Shown in pieces: positions 46,965 to 59,600 of a DNA stretch of 64,000 bases (position 1 is the first letter of the stretch; each line of letters opens with the position of its first letter). Made by a program: the position numbers and the translations under genes. Source of the DNA: Stenopsyche tienmushanensis (lineage: Eukaryota > Arthropoda > Insecta > Trichoptera > Stenopsychidae); assembly GCA_008973525.1 (NCBI GenBank), contig WACJ01000129.1, forward strand, positions 806,001 to 870,000, read 5' to 3'. Under the pieces are notes generated by a model. It had not been told where the DNA came from and did not search any database. It was given only the letters and a program-made list of their open reading frames with translations.

Positions 46965-48340
46965 ATTATGTTTGGTGATGAAACAGAAAAGGAAATTATG
47001 AAAATTCCTCTTTTAAACGATACAATAAGAAGAAGAATTTTAAACATGTCGGATGATATTGAAAAAAACAGTTACCGATAAACTTTCCAAACAATATTTT
47101 ACTTTACAAGTCGATGAATCTACTGACATTAGCGGTAAGGCACAAATACTAGGTTTCGTTCGTTTCATAAATGGAAACAAAATAGTGAATCAATATCTAT
47201 GCTGCAAAGAACTTACCGAGCATACGACAGGACAAGATGTTTTTGATACTATTTCTTCATATTTAGAACAATTTAAAATAGCATGGGAGTTATGTGTAGG
47301 AATTTGTAGAGATGGTGCTCCTTCAATGATAGGTTCAATCAACGGATTTTTTACCCTTGCAAAGTCATGAAACCCTAATATTATAACTACCACTGATTTT
47401 TGCATAGAGAATGCTTAGTTTCGAAAACATTACCAGCAGCATTACTAAAAGCTGTACTAGATCAAGTTGTAAATATGGTGAATTTCATAAAATCAAGACC
47501 TTTAAAAACAAGCATGATCAAAAATCTTTGCATTTCTCTGGAAGTAAGTACGTGTTTGCTTTTTCACACTGAAGTCAGTTGGTTATTTAGGGGTAAAGTT
47601 TTATGTCCATTCATAGAACTTAAGCATAAATTGTTAATCTTTATTCGAAATGAAGGTATGGATGATTTTGTAAAATGTCTTCAGAATGATTGGTGTGCTA
47701 AAGTGGCATATTTAGCAGATATTTTTAATTACCCAAATAAAGTTAACACTAGCATTCAAGGGAAAAACGATTTTTTTTAATATCCATTGACAAAATGACA
47801 GGATTTCTGAAAAAATAACTCTTTGAAAAAATCTAATAATAGAAAAAAAAAGTAAGCTTCCTTCACTTAACGAAAACATTCCCGAGGGAATTATTTCCGC
47901 AATAATAGAACATTTAACTTTATTGGAAGAAAATATTGCACATTATTTTCCTTCCTTAAATAGAGAAAATTATGACTGGATTTTAAATCCATTTGTTACG
48001 ACTGATAAATCGTATTGTGAATTTTGAAGAAGAAGAATTAGTCTCATTGTCGACTGATCGTACTTTAAAAATAAAATTTTCCGAAATGACAATGGAGGAC
48101 TTTTGGATTTCTGTCTAAAAGGAATATCCAGCTCTTCACACGAAAGCACTGAAAAATTTGTTTTAGTTTCCGACATCATATTTGTGTAAGCTCGGTTTCT
48201 CAACAATAACTAATATGAAAACTAAGAAAACAAGAAAGATTTACGAATTTAGATGAAGAATTGAGGGTAGCTCTGTCAAATAACCTAATATTTCTGATAC
48301 CTGCAAAAGCCAACAAGCTCAAATAGCACATTATGTATTT
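46965..48340 (+). pseudogene. ZBED5-like hAT transposase, catalytic and C-terminal part
   Basis: Frames covering LLNDTIRRRILNMSDDIE, YFTLQVDESTDISG (first catalytic Asp region), CVGICRDGAPSMIGSINGF, HRECLVSKTLP and a long C-terminal part with TEVSWLFRGKVL. A frameshift in an A run near 47070, a stop at 47368 and later breaks make it a pseudogene. Similar genes are host-domesticated in vertebrates, but the damage here argues against that. Confidence 0.8.
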
Positions 48341-48409
48341 GATTTTTGATTGATCATATAACTTCTATTGTGTTAAGCAGAGACATCATTTTGGGTGGGC
48401 AACGGAAAC

Positions 48410-48430
48410 CCCTTCCCCCCCCCCCCCCCA
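48410..48430. repeat. Poly-C run
   Basis: A tract of C interrupted only by two T bases; possibly an assembly weak spot. Confidence 0.8.
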
Positions 48431-48598
48431 TTCTAGATTTGCCACTTAAAGAGAGCAAATATTTTTAATAAAACGCGTATAAATATAAAATTGTTTCTTG
48501 GGAAAAATGATATATAGTATAGTGTAACGTCGGGGAAAATCACGAGAAAATTTCGGGAAAAAGGAGTGATGGTTTTCGACCAACGGCACACTCTAGAA

Positions 48599-48923
48599 CA
48601 GCGGTTCTTAAACAGAGGTCCGCGGACCACTGGGAGTCCGCGAAGCCATTTCCGGGGGTCCGCGAAGATGTAAACAAAAAAAAAATATCTGTAGTTGAAC
48701 AAGATATTTTCATGAATTTTTTTATAGAAAACATTATAAGAAGCTCTATTTTGGCCAGAAATGTTTTGTTTGAAAAATTAAGTCACAAGGGTTGGGATGA
48801 GGTTCACCAAAAAAATATTGTTCAAAAGGGGGTCCGCGAAAAAAATTTGCTCAAGAGGGGGTCCGCGAAGGAAATTTTGCTCCAAGAGGGGGTCCGCGGG
48901 CTACATAAGTTTAAGAAGCGCTG
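48599..48923 (+). mobile_element. Complete hAT MITE with 8-bp target duplication
   Basis: Starts CAGCGGTTCTTAAAC and ends with the inverted form GTTTAAGAAGCGCTG. CTCTAGAA directly flanks both ends (48591-48598 and 48924-48931), the 8-bp duplication that hAT elements make. Its right part holds three imperfect tandem units built on GGGGGTCCGCG (48830-48900). A truncated inverted copy lies at 41915-42094, and ZBED-type hAT transposase remnants lie between them. Confidence 0.92.
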
Positions 48924-48931
48924 CTCTAGAA

Positions 48932-50275
48932 CATTTCCGACCAAGGTTAAAGCGTAATTCGTCAGCAATAAGGGCGATGCGCATTTCATTTTATTTACAC
49001 CAATTCGATTTCGTCACATCTGTGAAATACTCAGCTTTGATTTTAAACCGCCTCGATTTATTATGATTAAATCGATTCAAATATTGACGTAATGTGTCGG
49101 TCTTGATTCAAGTCAAATCGTATTTTTTCAATAACATCAATATATTCCAATATATCCTTCCGAATCAAACGACATCAGTTAGGTTTTAGCTTTAGTCCTA
49201 AGCAGTAGTGCTAGTTAGCTTAAGTTTTTCTAGAGTTAAGTCTACGAGTTTAAGTCTTTGTGTTAAGTCTTTGTCCTATGTTCAATATTAAGTTGCAGCA
49301 TTGACTATCTTAAGAACCTTTTACGTCTTGTAAAAGCACCTAAATTAAGCGTAGCAAATAAATTAGTTATGAGAAGACCAGCGTTTTGAAATCCATTCAT
49401 TCATCCACCCATCTCTTCCTCCCTCACCACCATATTGAGTCCTTCTCGCCGACGTTATGAATGTATTAGGCAGTCGTGGGTCATAAGAAACTCGCATTAT
49501 GAGAATACCGTCGTTTAACAAAGGGGTTGCTGCTGCTGCTTGAAAGAGAGGAGTGCAGAACCCGGAGCGACGAAGATAACTGGGCCCCGATATTCGGCGG
49601 AGGGGTTGCTACCACGTTACAATATTTTCAATGTTAAACATTTTTTTTATATAATTTGACTTAAAAAGAAAATATGTAAAAAAATGGTATGTAACTATTA
49701 TTTTTTTAAATATGTAATAAAAATTATGTCTATATATACAAATTATTTCGACTTCTTAATTCTGGTGCACCGCCACTTTTTCCCATGATCAAAAGTTCAC
49801 CGTGACTTCAAAAAGGTTGAGAAACACTGATATAGGTTAATATGAGCGTTTTTCTTAAAAACAAATAAACCGTTTAATTTGAAGCATAAAACATTTCATC
49901 TGACATCTGACAGTTTAACTTGAAATTAAAAAGGTTTAACTTGGCGTAAAAATACTGTAGCAGACGATCAAAATCAAGATAATAAATGTAATCATAATTG
50001 TCGAAGCGCACTTTCGCAGTCCTTAAGCTTAAAATTTATTCATATTTTTGGGGGTATCTTAAAACATAAAAACTCCAATAATCATCATCATCATCATATA
50101 GCAATGCAAGAATTTGGTCAAAATTAATGTGAAAAAAAATTCGCAATTATATGTTTATTTAGTTCGCTCAGCTTTTCCTTTCCTTAAATTAATTTAAAAA
50201 ATAATAACTGACATTTTTCAAGCACGGATAAACCGCACCCAGATAACACGAGAGAACAGTAAAATTTATTATTTA
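48932..50275. other. Intergenic with a possible LTR-like fragment
   Basis: Around 49200-49622 a segment rich in TTAAGTCT, an AATAAATTAG and then CTTCTCGCCGACG...ATAACTGGGCCCC...ACGTTACAAT resembles the end of an LTR retrotransposon and is partly shared with 42540-42740. A CATCAT microsatellite lies near 50085. No gene seen. Confidence 0.35.
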
Positions 50276-53233
50276 CTAGCTGGTACCCGGCGCGTTGCTG
50301 CCACAGAAGAAATAGTTCTAAAAATACCATTTGAAATTTGAAAAAGTTATCTTGTTTAATTAGCAATGATATAAATAATGACATTTTTTCCGACAATGAA
50401 TACATTTATTGATATTGAATGATATATAAAGAAAAAAATATTAAAAGCATAAATTTTGTTCACTTAATTATTCTGCTAAGTGCTTTAGGGTAGACAATAG
50501 TTTTGGCTTTTCCGTCTTTAACAAATACAAATAAATTTCTCGGCTGTCCAACGTGGATTTTCTAGATTCTTCCGCACACTTGAAGTGCCTTGTTGATGGT
50601 CATTGAGAATGCAAGTCCAACGGGGAGCTGCAGTCGTCTCTTATCAAATGGCACGTCGGTGGGAATGAGCATATCTTCTACTTTCGACTTTCTATTAAGA
50701 ATATATAGTTGTCTCGATGATATTCGGCATCAGTTTCTTCATAGTGAGTCTTGTTCCAATTTGTACGATGGCACATCAGGAAGATCCGACGAATTTCAAA
50801 ACTCGATTGTATAGTTAACAACTTGGTCTGCATTCATGGTGCTGTCAATCGATTTATAGGTAACAGAATCGCTTACAATTTGTTATTGTATTGTGTGGTT
50901 GATTGTATTGACGTCGGTGTTTTCTGCTGCCAAAATAGCATGTTCGCAAAGCCAATAATGATTTTTATAATTACTAAAAATCTGCGGAAAAACTTTCTGA
51001 ATGAGTAAATCGATGGATAGCACAACAACGCAAAAGTTCGATGGAAATGAAATAAACTTGGTAGCATCAACATGCACTTTTCCTTCACCAATGTTCAATA
51101 GTCGTTTTAAAAATCTGGCTGCCGACGCATCGCGCTACAAATGTACGCGCATATTTGTCTTTAATGTCAGTTTTCGCACGTCTCTACAAAGATGCGATGC
51201 TTTGAGGCAAGCATCAGCTGGTGTCGATGAAAGCATCACTGGAAGAGGTTGTCGAAAGTCGCCACATAATAAAATTAGAGCGCCACCAAACGGTTTTGCA
51301 TTTGATCGTAAGTCTTTAAGAGTTCGATCAAGCATTGCATTCGTCCCACCATAATCACCTTGCAAATTTTCAAAACTTTAGCTATGTCAGAAACTTTAGG
51401 AATGTTACATGTCGGAGCTTCCAATAAATGCATATCTAATGGCAATTTGAGTGCCGAATGCGCTGTTCGTCCACCATCTAATAATGTTGCCGCAATACCT
51501 AATGAAGCAAGAGCTAAAGCAATTCTATTTTGAGATCGAATGTGAGCCAATAGTAAACTGATGAGAAACGTTTTTCCAGTACGGCCAGGCGCATCAAGGA
51601 AGAACAGATCATTTGTAATTGTATCGTAGGTCAATTTTTGTTCCGCAAGCAAAAGTTGTTCGTTTGCTTCGACAAATGCATCCAAATCATTAGCATTGTA
51701 CTGCTGTTCAAGTGCAGAACGAATTCTTGTTGAATGAATTCTTTGATGTTGATGGTTAAGCAAATGTCTTCGATTTCGATCAGAGCTTGATTGAAAATAT
51801 TGACCGAAAACTCAATGGAATTATCATTACTAACGGTATGTAAAATGTCTTCGCTAAAATCCTCTCTGAATTTTTACCACAAATCTTTCGGGAGTAATGT
51901 TCGAATTTCCGTTCGACCTTTCTCAATGAAATATGATATTCGACATTAACCAACAGCATTCTTAAATAGTAACACTCGGCTTTATTTGGATGTAATGTGT
52001 AAATAGGGCCCAATGCATCAGATGAATACAGATTTCGATAGCCTTCATCACGCATTCTTTGCTTACGTCGTTGAAAATTCTCGGATTTAGTATTTCATGT
52101 ATAATAGTTAGGAACTTGTGCGTACAATAATGTCTCTGGAAATACATCTTCTTCACACAGCGAAAGTGTTGGTTCAGCAGCAACATTTCTTGCAGTGTCT
52201 GCCTTTGTCCATTTTCGAGATAAACACTGAGATGAACAACATTCGGATTGCTACTGTGAATTAGGAAGCTCAAAATAGGCCAAAGAACCTCGTCACTGCT
52301 GATATATCGACCTGTTTGAAATTAAGTTTGAACTCGATCGTTGCGCGCATCAAGTCTTTCAATACTGACTACTGCCATATCACTGCCTATTTGCATGTAC
52401 AATTTGCACGACAATATCCGACGTTGGTATGAGCTTTGAATGTTTTCGATGAAAAAGAAGATCCATAGATTGTTGATTTCAACGTCAACATATTGTTATT
52501 AAATAAAATAATTATTCATTTGTTTCTTGTTTTTATTTTTTAAATTAAATTTAAATTTAAATCTGGTTAGGTTAGGTTTGTTTGTTTTCATTGTGTCGAA
52601 ATGAAGGCGTTTTCAATTTACCAATAAATTTGCCCCCCGTTAGCAGGATTTAACCTTTATCCATTTTACACTGGGATGCAAACTGTAATCGTAATGAATA
52701 TCATATTGAAATGCAACAATATTCAAATGAACATGTACTTTGGATTCTCGTTGCACGTTGGTCGTCTGATTTTGATCGGATAGCACTCAAACGTACTTTT
52801 TCAATTGTTACGTACGTGAATAAGCGATGAATGAAATGAAGTATTTTAAAAGTGCTTGCGATAAATAATTTGAATATAATTTGACTCACGCCGATGGATA
52901 ACCTGCAAATGACATTGACGTTTGACGTTTACTATTCGAATGCAGGCGTATGTGACGACATGGCGCCTCCTACTGCAACTTGTAGGTACTATATACCTAT
53001 AGCCTTAGCAACGCCTTAGCAACGCATAATCTCAAACACGTCAGAATCAACAACTTTCACACATTAAGTTTTAAATTAAAAATCTACTGTAAGTTAATTG
53101 TACTATTCCTATGTCACCCCCTGAATCCTTGGCAATAAGTGGACCAAGTTTTATCTCAATCCGATGAACGCGCATGTCAACGCATATCACTCGAACATAA
53201 AGGAAGAAACACGATTCATTTTTATATATTAGA
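50276..53233 (-). mobile_element. Degenerate Helitron with PIF1-like helicase remnants
   Basis: Minus strand, from TCTAATATATAAAAATGAA at 53233 to CTAG at 50276 followed by T, about 2.96 kb. The middle encodes the helicase half of a Helitron RepHel protein in broken frames. Walker A appears as LDAPGRTGKTFL near 51600. GIAATLLDGGRTAHSALKLP and LILLCGDFRQPLPV are the next motifs. WLCEHAILAAENTDVNTIN lies at about 50900-50960. Upstream frames (52273-51780) carry weak helicase-like sequence. The Rep nuclease part is not recognisable. The element is inactive but may be the relative of the short Helitrons in this window. Confidence 0.85.
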
Positions 53234-53295
53234 TTATATTATATATTATATATTTATTTCATTAATTTATTTATTATTATTTTTGATTTTTTCAG

Positions 53296-53544
53296 ATGCC
53301 TGTACTCATTTTTAAACCTGAAGCTAGCTTTGTTTCAAGAAGGAAGACTTTTGCTAGCTGGTCTCGTGTCACACCTTCTATAGGCAAAATGCTTAGAGCT
53401 GGCTTCATTTCGGAAAATGGTTATGTTTTGTGCGTTTCCTGCAAATTGAAACTTCGACACGGGGACGTGGCTACCGACCCAAAGAAGCAACATGAAGATG
53501 CTTCTCCAGGTTGCACCGTCCCAAACTCAGTTCAAAAAGATTAA
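53296..53544 (+). CDS. Lone BIR-domain (IAP-type) reading frame
   Basis: An 82-aa frame that is one BIR domain from end to end. It has the RRKTFASW entry motif (residues 15-22), AGFISENGYVLC, and zinc ligands in the exact BIR pattern C-x2-C-x16-H-x6-C (Cys46, Cys49, His66, Cys73). BIR domains bind caspases or IAP-binding motifs in inhibitor-of-apoptosis proteins and survivin. The frame follows a pyrimidine tract and CAG directly before the ATG, so it may be an exon with a splice acceptor rather than a gene start. It ends ten residues after the last Cys; no RING domain or second BIR follows. It lies 63 bp outside the Helitron end. The tail LRHGDVATDPKKQ lacks the usual Trp before the acidic DP segment. 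It could be a gene fragment, a retrocopy or one exon of a longer transcript. Confidence 0.6.
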   Translation: MPVLIFKPEASFVSRRKTFASWSRVTPSIGKMLRAGFISENGYVLCVSCKLKLRHGDVATDPKKQHEDASPGCTVPNSVQKD

Positions 53545-53859
53545 TCTTGCGAAATCTTGCGAGTATATATCTAATCTATCCTTTATCTCTTCTATAATAA
53601 CTTTTCAACGAATCGGAATTTTCTTTGAAGCCTGTCATTTTCTAAAAATTTGATTATTCTTATTATTTATCGTTATTATTTTTTTATTTTTATTATTATA
53701 TTTATATTTTTTTAAATTTTATTTTTATCTTTTTTATTATACATTGTATTTCATTTTTTCAATTTTTTTTTTTTTAATGTAATATGGCGTAAGCTGTTTA
53801 TAAATATCTAAATAAATAAATAATTCACTCCTACAATACTGTTTGACGATTTCTAACAT
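53545..53859. other. AT-rich low-complexity stretch
   Basis: Runs of TTATT/TTTTA, ending in AATAAATAAATAA. No coding content. May serve as the 3' flank of the BIR frame. Confidence 0.6.
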
Positions 53860-54125
53860 TTTCATTTCTATGTTCATTCTCTTCATTTGGTGTCACCAGG
53901 TGATCCATTAGAATTTGTAAACATTTTGGGCGTACATCAGTGGGATGATTAGATCCCTTGTTCAATCTTATAATATAAGTTATGAATGATGACAATGTTG
54001 TAGTTATTCAGCATATTGAAGTAAAAAGCTGCCATCTTTTATGTCCGGTACACAAAATAACAGTTTTCAAACTAGTAGAGCAAGCTGTGTACCAACAAAC
54101 CAACAACTCTAGCTTTGTATAGTAA
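53860..54125. repeat. Repeat shared with 38840-39165
   Basis: Collinear with the earlier copy; see that entry for the shared segments. Here no piggyBac transposase follows. An R1-like fragment occupies that place. Confidence 0.6.
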
Positions 54126-54302
54126 CGTTCTCGGGGAAAGAGTCCCTGGGCGGCTCCACGCCACCCACGTGCTCGCCGGGATGGCCGCGCTAACGCACGG
54201 ATCCGTTCTTCTATCGAGCCGTGATGTTGCTGGACCAATGGATGGGAATAGACGGGCGTCGAATAGAAAGACTCTCTTTGCTAAATAACTATTTATTCCA
54301 TA

Positions 54303-54333
<31 letters not shown>

Positions 54334-54560
54334 TATGGCTGCAGGAGCCAAGGTAAACTGACGAATCTCCCGCCTTCAACGCACCTGGACATCCAACTGG
54401 CAACATTGCACGCGAAAGAAGCGATCGGTCGGTATGCAGATGCAAATATCTCCGCAGGGCCACAAGAGATGGCGCTGTTAAAATAACACATTACACCTGA
54501 AGAGAGACGAAAGATGTCGCTGTTAATCTGGCGAATTAAATGTGCTCAGACTAACAGCGC
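54126..54560. repeat. Repeat related to LONP1 intron 12 (R1-like)
   Basis: Shares GCTAACGCACGG, GAAGCGAT, GATGGCGCTGTTAA and GCGAATTAAA...TGCTCAGACTA, in order, with 30890-31130. Contains an (AG)n microsatellite at 54307-54332. Confidence 0.6.
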
Positions 54561-54579
54561 TATTGCGTGGTGATTGATA

Positions 54580-54900
54580 CTGAATATGGGTTATTCCAAT
54601 GATGCGAAATGATTTCTTACTACAAAGATTAAAATACAGATCAATAAGTGAAATGTGATAAAATATCTTATGGAGCAAAGGGATAAAAATTTCCTTACGA
54701 AACATAAATAAAAACAAGATTTTCCATACAAACTCTATAAAAAAAAAACCAGGGTCTGGCCAAACCACTTTTTATTGAGTCTAGGGGTATAAATAGAAAT
54801 ATTTTTTTTTTAAAAAACAAGGATTTCAATTTTGTAAAACCCTTTGATGAACAAAGTCAGGGAGATTTGATATGGATTTTATTAAATTGAGGAAATATAT
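54580..54900. repeat. Repeat shared with 39710-40110
   Basis: Second copy of the piggyBac-flank repeat, roughly 85% similar by eye. Confidence 0.6.
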
Positions 54901-55450
54901 TGAAATTCTTGTTTGAGACATCTTAATTTTAGCAAAAAGTCTTTCTTTTGAATAGCGTTTCTTGGTGAACTGGGCAACTCGTTGTCTCAAGCCAATATTT
55001 TATTGAAAGTATTAATTATTTTTTATAATTCGTAGTAAACTTTAAAAGATAATTACCTAATCTTCATGTGTTCAGTGTACTGTATCCATTGAATGAATAT
55101 CCATTTTTATAATGCTCAAAAACAGCTCTCTGGTGTGTCACCAACGCGATATAAGATTACGTCAATTATTTTTTAGTTGATATTATATATTTAATTTATA
55201 TTTTAGAAAATTTATTTTGTTCCAATAGAAGAATTTTTCATATGTACAGCAAAATAATATAACTTAATTATATTTTGTGATACATTCTAATGAAATCCAT
55301 TTGAACAGTCCCTTAGCAAAAATTTTCTTCACAACAACAGGCCAAATTTGGAATATTTTGATAGTGATATAGCATACATATATTATTTTAAAAAACCGTA
55401 TACGTGTACGCCCATATGTACCATTATTAGTATTAATATCTTAACGCTAA

Positions 55451-56655
55451 TGAAAGAAAAATGATAAACAAGCGTTTTGGAAATTCATTTTATTTCATAT
55501 TATGTGATGGAACAGAGTCTAGCATTCTTGGTGTTCTATACATCGATTGTTTCTAATTGATAAAGTTTTAATGTATTCACAACCAAAATACACGTTACAA
55601 AATTTAATGCGTTTGCAGATTACATACGTTATATAACATTAGAAAGTATAAGTGATGATTCATTTAAAATTAATGAAAAACATTTAATAAGCATCTCGGA
55701 CAGTGAACGTTCTCAATGTGTGTGGTTTACATGTGGCTAATTATTGCTTCGTCTAGGTTTCTACGATATTTGCATTTGATAACTAACCCGATGAATATAA
55801 AAGTTCAATACAGTACATCTACTTAAAACTACCGTACGATTATTATTGTTCGTTACACATCCTAACATTTACATTTCAAAAGAAGTGTACCCTGCCTACA
55901 ATTTTCTACTTATCATGGACAGCTAGTAATCATGTCGACTATATTTATAACTAAATATTGAATATTAACGTTATACTAATAAAATGATTACTTTATTTGA
56001 AGCAACGTAACGTTCATCAAGTAACGAAACTTATCTCTAAACAAATTATATTCGATTTTAATTAAATCAACGGATGCATGGCTTCGAATGTCTATAATCA
56101 ATTCTGCTATTATGAATCAATTGCTTTATACGTATATAAAAACGTGGAGGGAAATGTAGTGCTGTTTAAGCCATCGTCTTGCTTTCGTTCCGTTTTTGAT
56201 TTGAGACAGTATAAAAATTAAAACGCGCATAAAAAACAATCAAAAATCCACCACGTCGTCTCTCGGAAGGTTTCAAATTTCGCATTTATAAAATAATCAC
56301 CGTGTAAATTCGTATAAAACAGTATTTTATAAACGATATTGTAATAAATCAAAGATTTAAATGATTTGTCTGGATTGCGTTAACGTTTTTGCGGGTTCGA
56401 ATGAAATCCTTTTGTCGTTCTAAAATAATTTACAAACTATTATTGTATTGAGTTGGTCTGAATTGACGCAGAATTCAGTCTTATATGCAATGGCAGAGGT
56501 AGATTATTTACAGAGGATAGCATCAGAATCTTAACGAGTATTTCTATGTCATTGTGATTACGTATCGTTAACGTTCGACCGAACTCTACTTTGCGCGGGC
56601 TTTGAAAAATCAACAGACGTGTAATGTTTTTGAGACTTTTTTGTGTTTATTTAGA
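55451..56655. repeat. 1.2-kb near-identical duplication, copy 2
   Basis: Matches 40212-41414 at about 99.5%. The break on the right comes after GTGTTTATTTAGA in both copies; beyond it the sequences are unrelated. This copy lies next to the presumed 3' UTR of SIK3 and may be the original. Confidence 0.95.
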
Positions 56656-59600
56656 AACTTGAAAACAATACTTATATAATAGTCGTTAAATTAGTTGTTG
56701 GACACAGCCAATGATATGAATTTATACTGGACAGGATTTCTGAAAAAGAATTTTACATACGAAGCCTCGTCCAAATTGAATATGATACATTTTTAAGCCA
56801 ATCGTTCTGTGGAAAAATGATGAAAGACTGCGCGTAACGCGATTTTATTCAAATCATACATTCGATTACGCGTTAAACCCGTATGAATTCACATCGTCTA
56901 TATGTAGAAATCTTTTTCAGACGCCTGATATTGATTTAAATCTAAATTTTAATAATATGGATATGAATAATTTTTGAGAAACCTCCTACTAATTTTACAA
57001 ATATATAGAAAATTTACAATTAAAACATTAATTGAATGCTTTTTAAGTGACTGCACACTTTTGTGGAAGCTGTGATTACAATCAATATCAATAATCTTAA
57101 TATAACGCTTACGTTAAGTTCAGAACTTTCAATGTAACGCGACCACAATCATTTATTTTATATAAATACATTTAACATTTTAAAAACATACATTTTGATA
57201 AACAAATCGTCACATCGTCTGTTAAATTATATGTACAAAACATTGTTTTTGTGTTAAATATCCATCGTCGATTGATAAAACGGTTTAATAAATACACAAA
57301 TAAAATTACGGGATAACTTATAAACTAACGTTAACTATAGAAACGGTGGAAAAGTTTTATTTGTCATATGTTTATATTTAATATCGATGATTTTTCTATG
57401 CTACCGTCTAAGATATAAGTCAAAGGAATGATCCCGACTAGATTGATTTATTACAGTATTCATATCTGCACCTCAATAAAAATAACTAAAACAACTTCAG
57501 TCTATCACATGCGTTATGAATATACGTACACATTTTTTTCAATAAAATTTAGATATAAAACGATAAATAAACAAAATTCTCTTCATAATACAATAGTAAA
57601 GATCAAATAAACGATGCGTTTGGAGATTTAAAATGCTTATATCATATCTTTAGAGCCAATTATATAGTAACCATAAGTCGATAGACGTTAAACAAACGAT
57701 CCGATTCCAATCCAGTGAAGAGTATGCTATTCTTTTACATCTACTTAACAATTAATCAGTTCCTCACAGCTGACACAGTATAATTATAAACATTCATTAA
57801 ACTGAAACGGACGTCGTAGCGTCGACGCTAATACACGGGGTGAAAATATTCTTATATTCCGGGGCGAAATTGATATATTTTCCATGTTTCAAAAAGTTTA
57901 CAATCCATCCAAACAAATTAGTCCTTTAACGACGATTTATTCGAAGGAAATCTATCGATATGCGATTTAAAAATCAGTTAAAACGCAGCAAACGATATGA
58001 GCGCAACGAAATCAGATGAACATTGCGCCATAAATAAAATCTTTTATTAAAATAGTGATCTTTTCTACTGGATACTTTTATCATATAATAGGATAATGGT
58101 TCATTCATCAGTCAAATACTGTGAGCACCCTAAATCTTTCAACGTACGGTCCGTAAACGTCTCGTTATGTGATCCGTACACGTTTCAATAGGGACGCTCA
58201 AATTTCGTCGGGTTATAACGGTTGTATTATTAAAGCAATGTCCGCCAAATTGTCAGTAGTCCATGGCAAATCATCGTGGATCAAATAAATGCATCCCTAT
58301 TTAAAACGGAATCGTTGATCCGAAACAAAACTGGTAGTAAATTCAGCCAGATTTATATGACGGACATTTAAACCATATTTAATGCCATAAAATATTCTTT
58401 CAAATACAAAAAAAAATTGAGTGAATATCTCATATGCAGTTTATTTTATTTGCATTTAAAAATCGAGCGTCCGTATTGAAATGCCCTATAATTGTTCTAA
58501 ATTTATGTTAATCCTTTATAATTAAACAATAATGAGATTCATAACTATTTTATTATAAATGTAGAAAAGCAAATGATAAATCTGAACAGAAATATTTGTT
58601 GCACATGGTTCGTTTAGTAATTTTAAAATCTAAAATGAATTTCACTACGAATGACCAATTTTTAAATTGACTTTTATGATTCACGTCAATTTTACAAGCA
58701 TATTATATATCTATCCTATTCAATCGTCGATCGATTGCACGTAGATTTAATTTTTATATTGACTCTCATTCCCATTGTTCACTCCTATATTCTACGTTTG
58801 TTCAAAAATATACAACGTAAAAAAATCACATCTTAAAGTACCCTTTTTAGTTTATAATAACACTTAAATATTGCTCTTTTAAAGAGCAAACACAAATCAT
58901 AACAATCGAGGACACAGATATGGTAATGTACATTTCTTATTTAATCTAGTTTGAGTATATAAATGATTTGATATACATTATTAGGGGGTAGTATGTAAAA
59001 AACTACAAGCACATTATAAAAAAAACGTCGATGATTCTTCACATTGATTCCATTTGTTCGGTCAACTCCAGGATGGGGCTTTCGCTCAATGGTAGCATTC
59101 CGGCCGACGGAGGTAAACTGTGTCCTTGCCAACCAGACTTTAATATAAAATACACATAATTAGTATAAATCGAAATGTGTACGATAATGTAATTAAATTA
59201 ATGTGCAGAAATGCTTCAAAATTCTATTTAATAAATGAATATTTCAGATGGCGTCGATATTATATTGTCATTATTTGAATAATATTGCAAATAATAAATT
59301 ACATAGAAAGCCTATTGATATTTAGCAAAGAAACGGACAAATATAATAACGCTGAAGCTGCATTTTACTTTTTTCATCATTCATGCAATATTGATAATAT
59401 TTATTCGTTGATATTGTGTTTATATTTAAATTGTATTTGATTGAATTGTTTAATGTTTAATGCGTTTAATCTTCGAATTAGTGGCAACGTTCATATGCAT
59501 TTATGTATTTTATTGGATTTATTTGGCTCTATTTATAGTGTAAAGAGTGAATTTGTATTAGAATTGTTCGTGAATGTGTTAATATATCAATGAAATTCTT

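Noticed and set aside
42540..49622. A full LTR retrotransposon bounded by the similar segments at 42.5 and 49.4 kb
   Set aside because: No gag, protease, integrase or RNase H frame of LTR type lies between them, and the contents are explained by hAT, RTE and Jockey elements.
50085..50100. CATCATCAT run as a possible CRISPR or satellite array
   Set aside because: Only a short trinucleotide microsatellite; no spacers or longer units, and the genome is eukaryotic.
59070..59140. tRNA-like segment GCTTTCGCTCAATGGTAGC
   Set aside because: It looks like a tRNA A box, but no B box (GGTTCGANTCC) or acceptor-stem pairing follows at the right distance.
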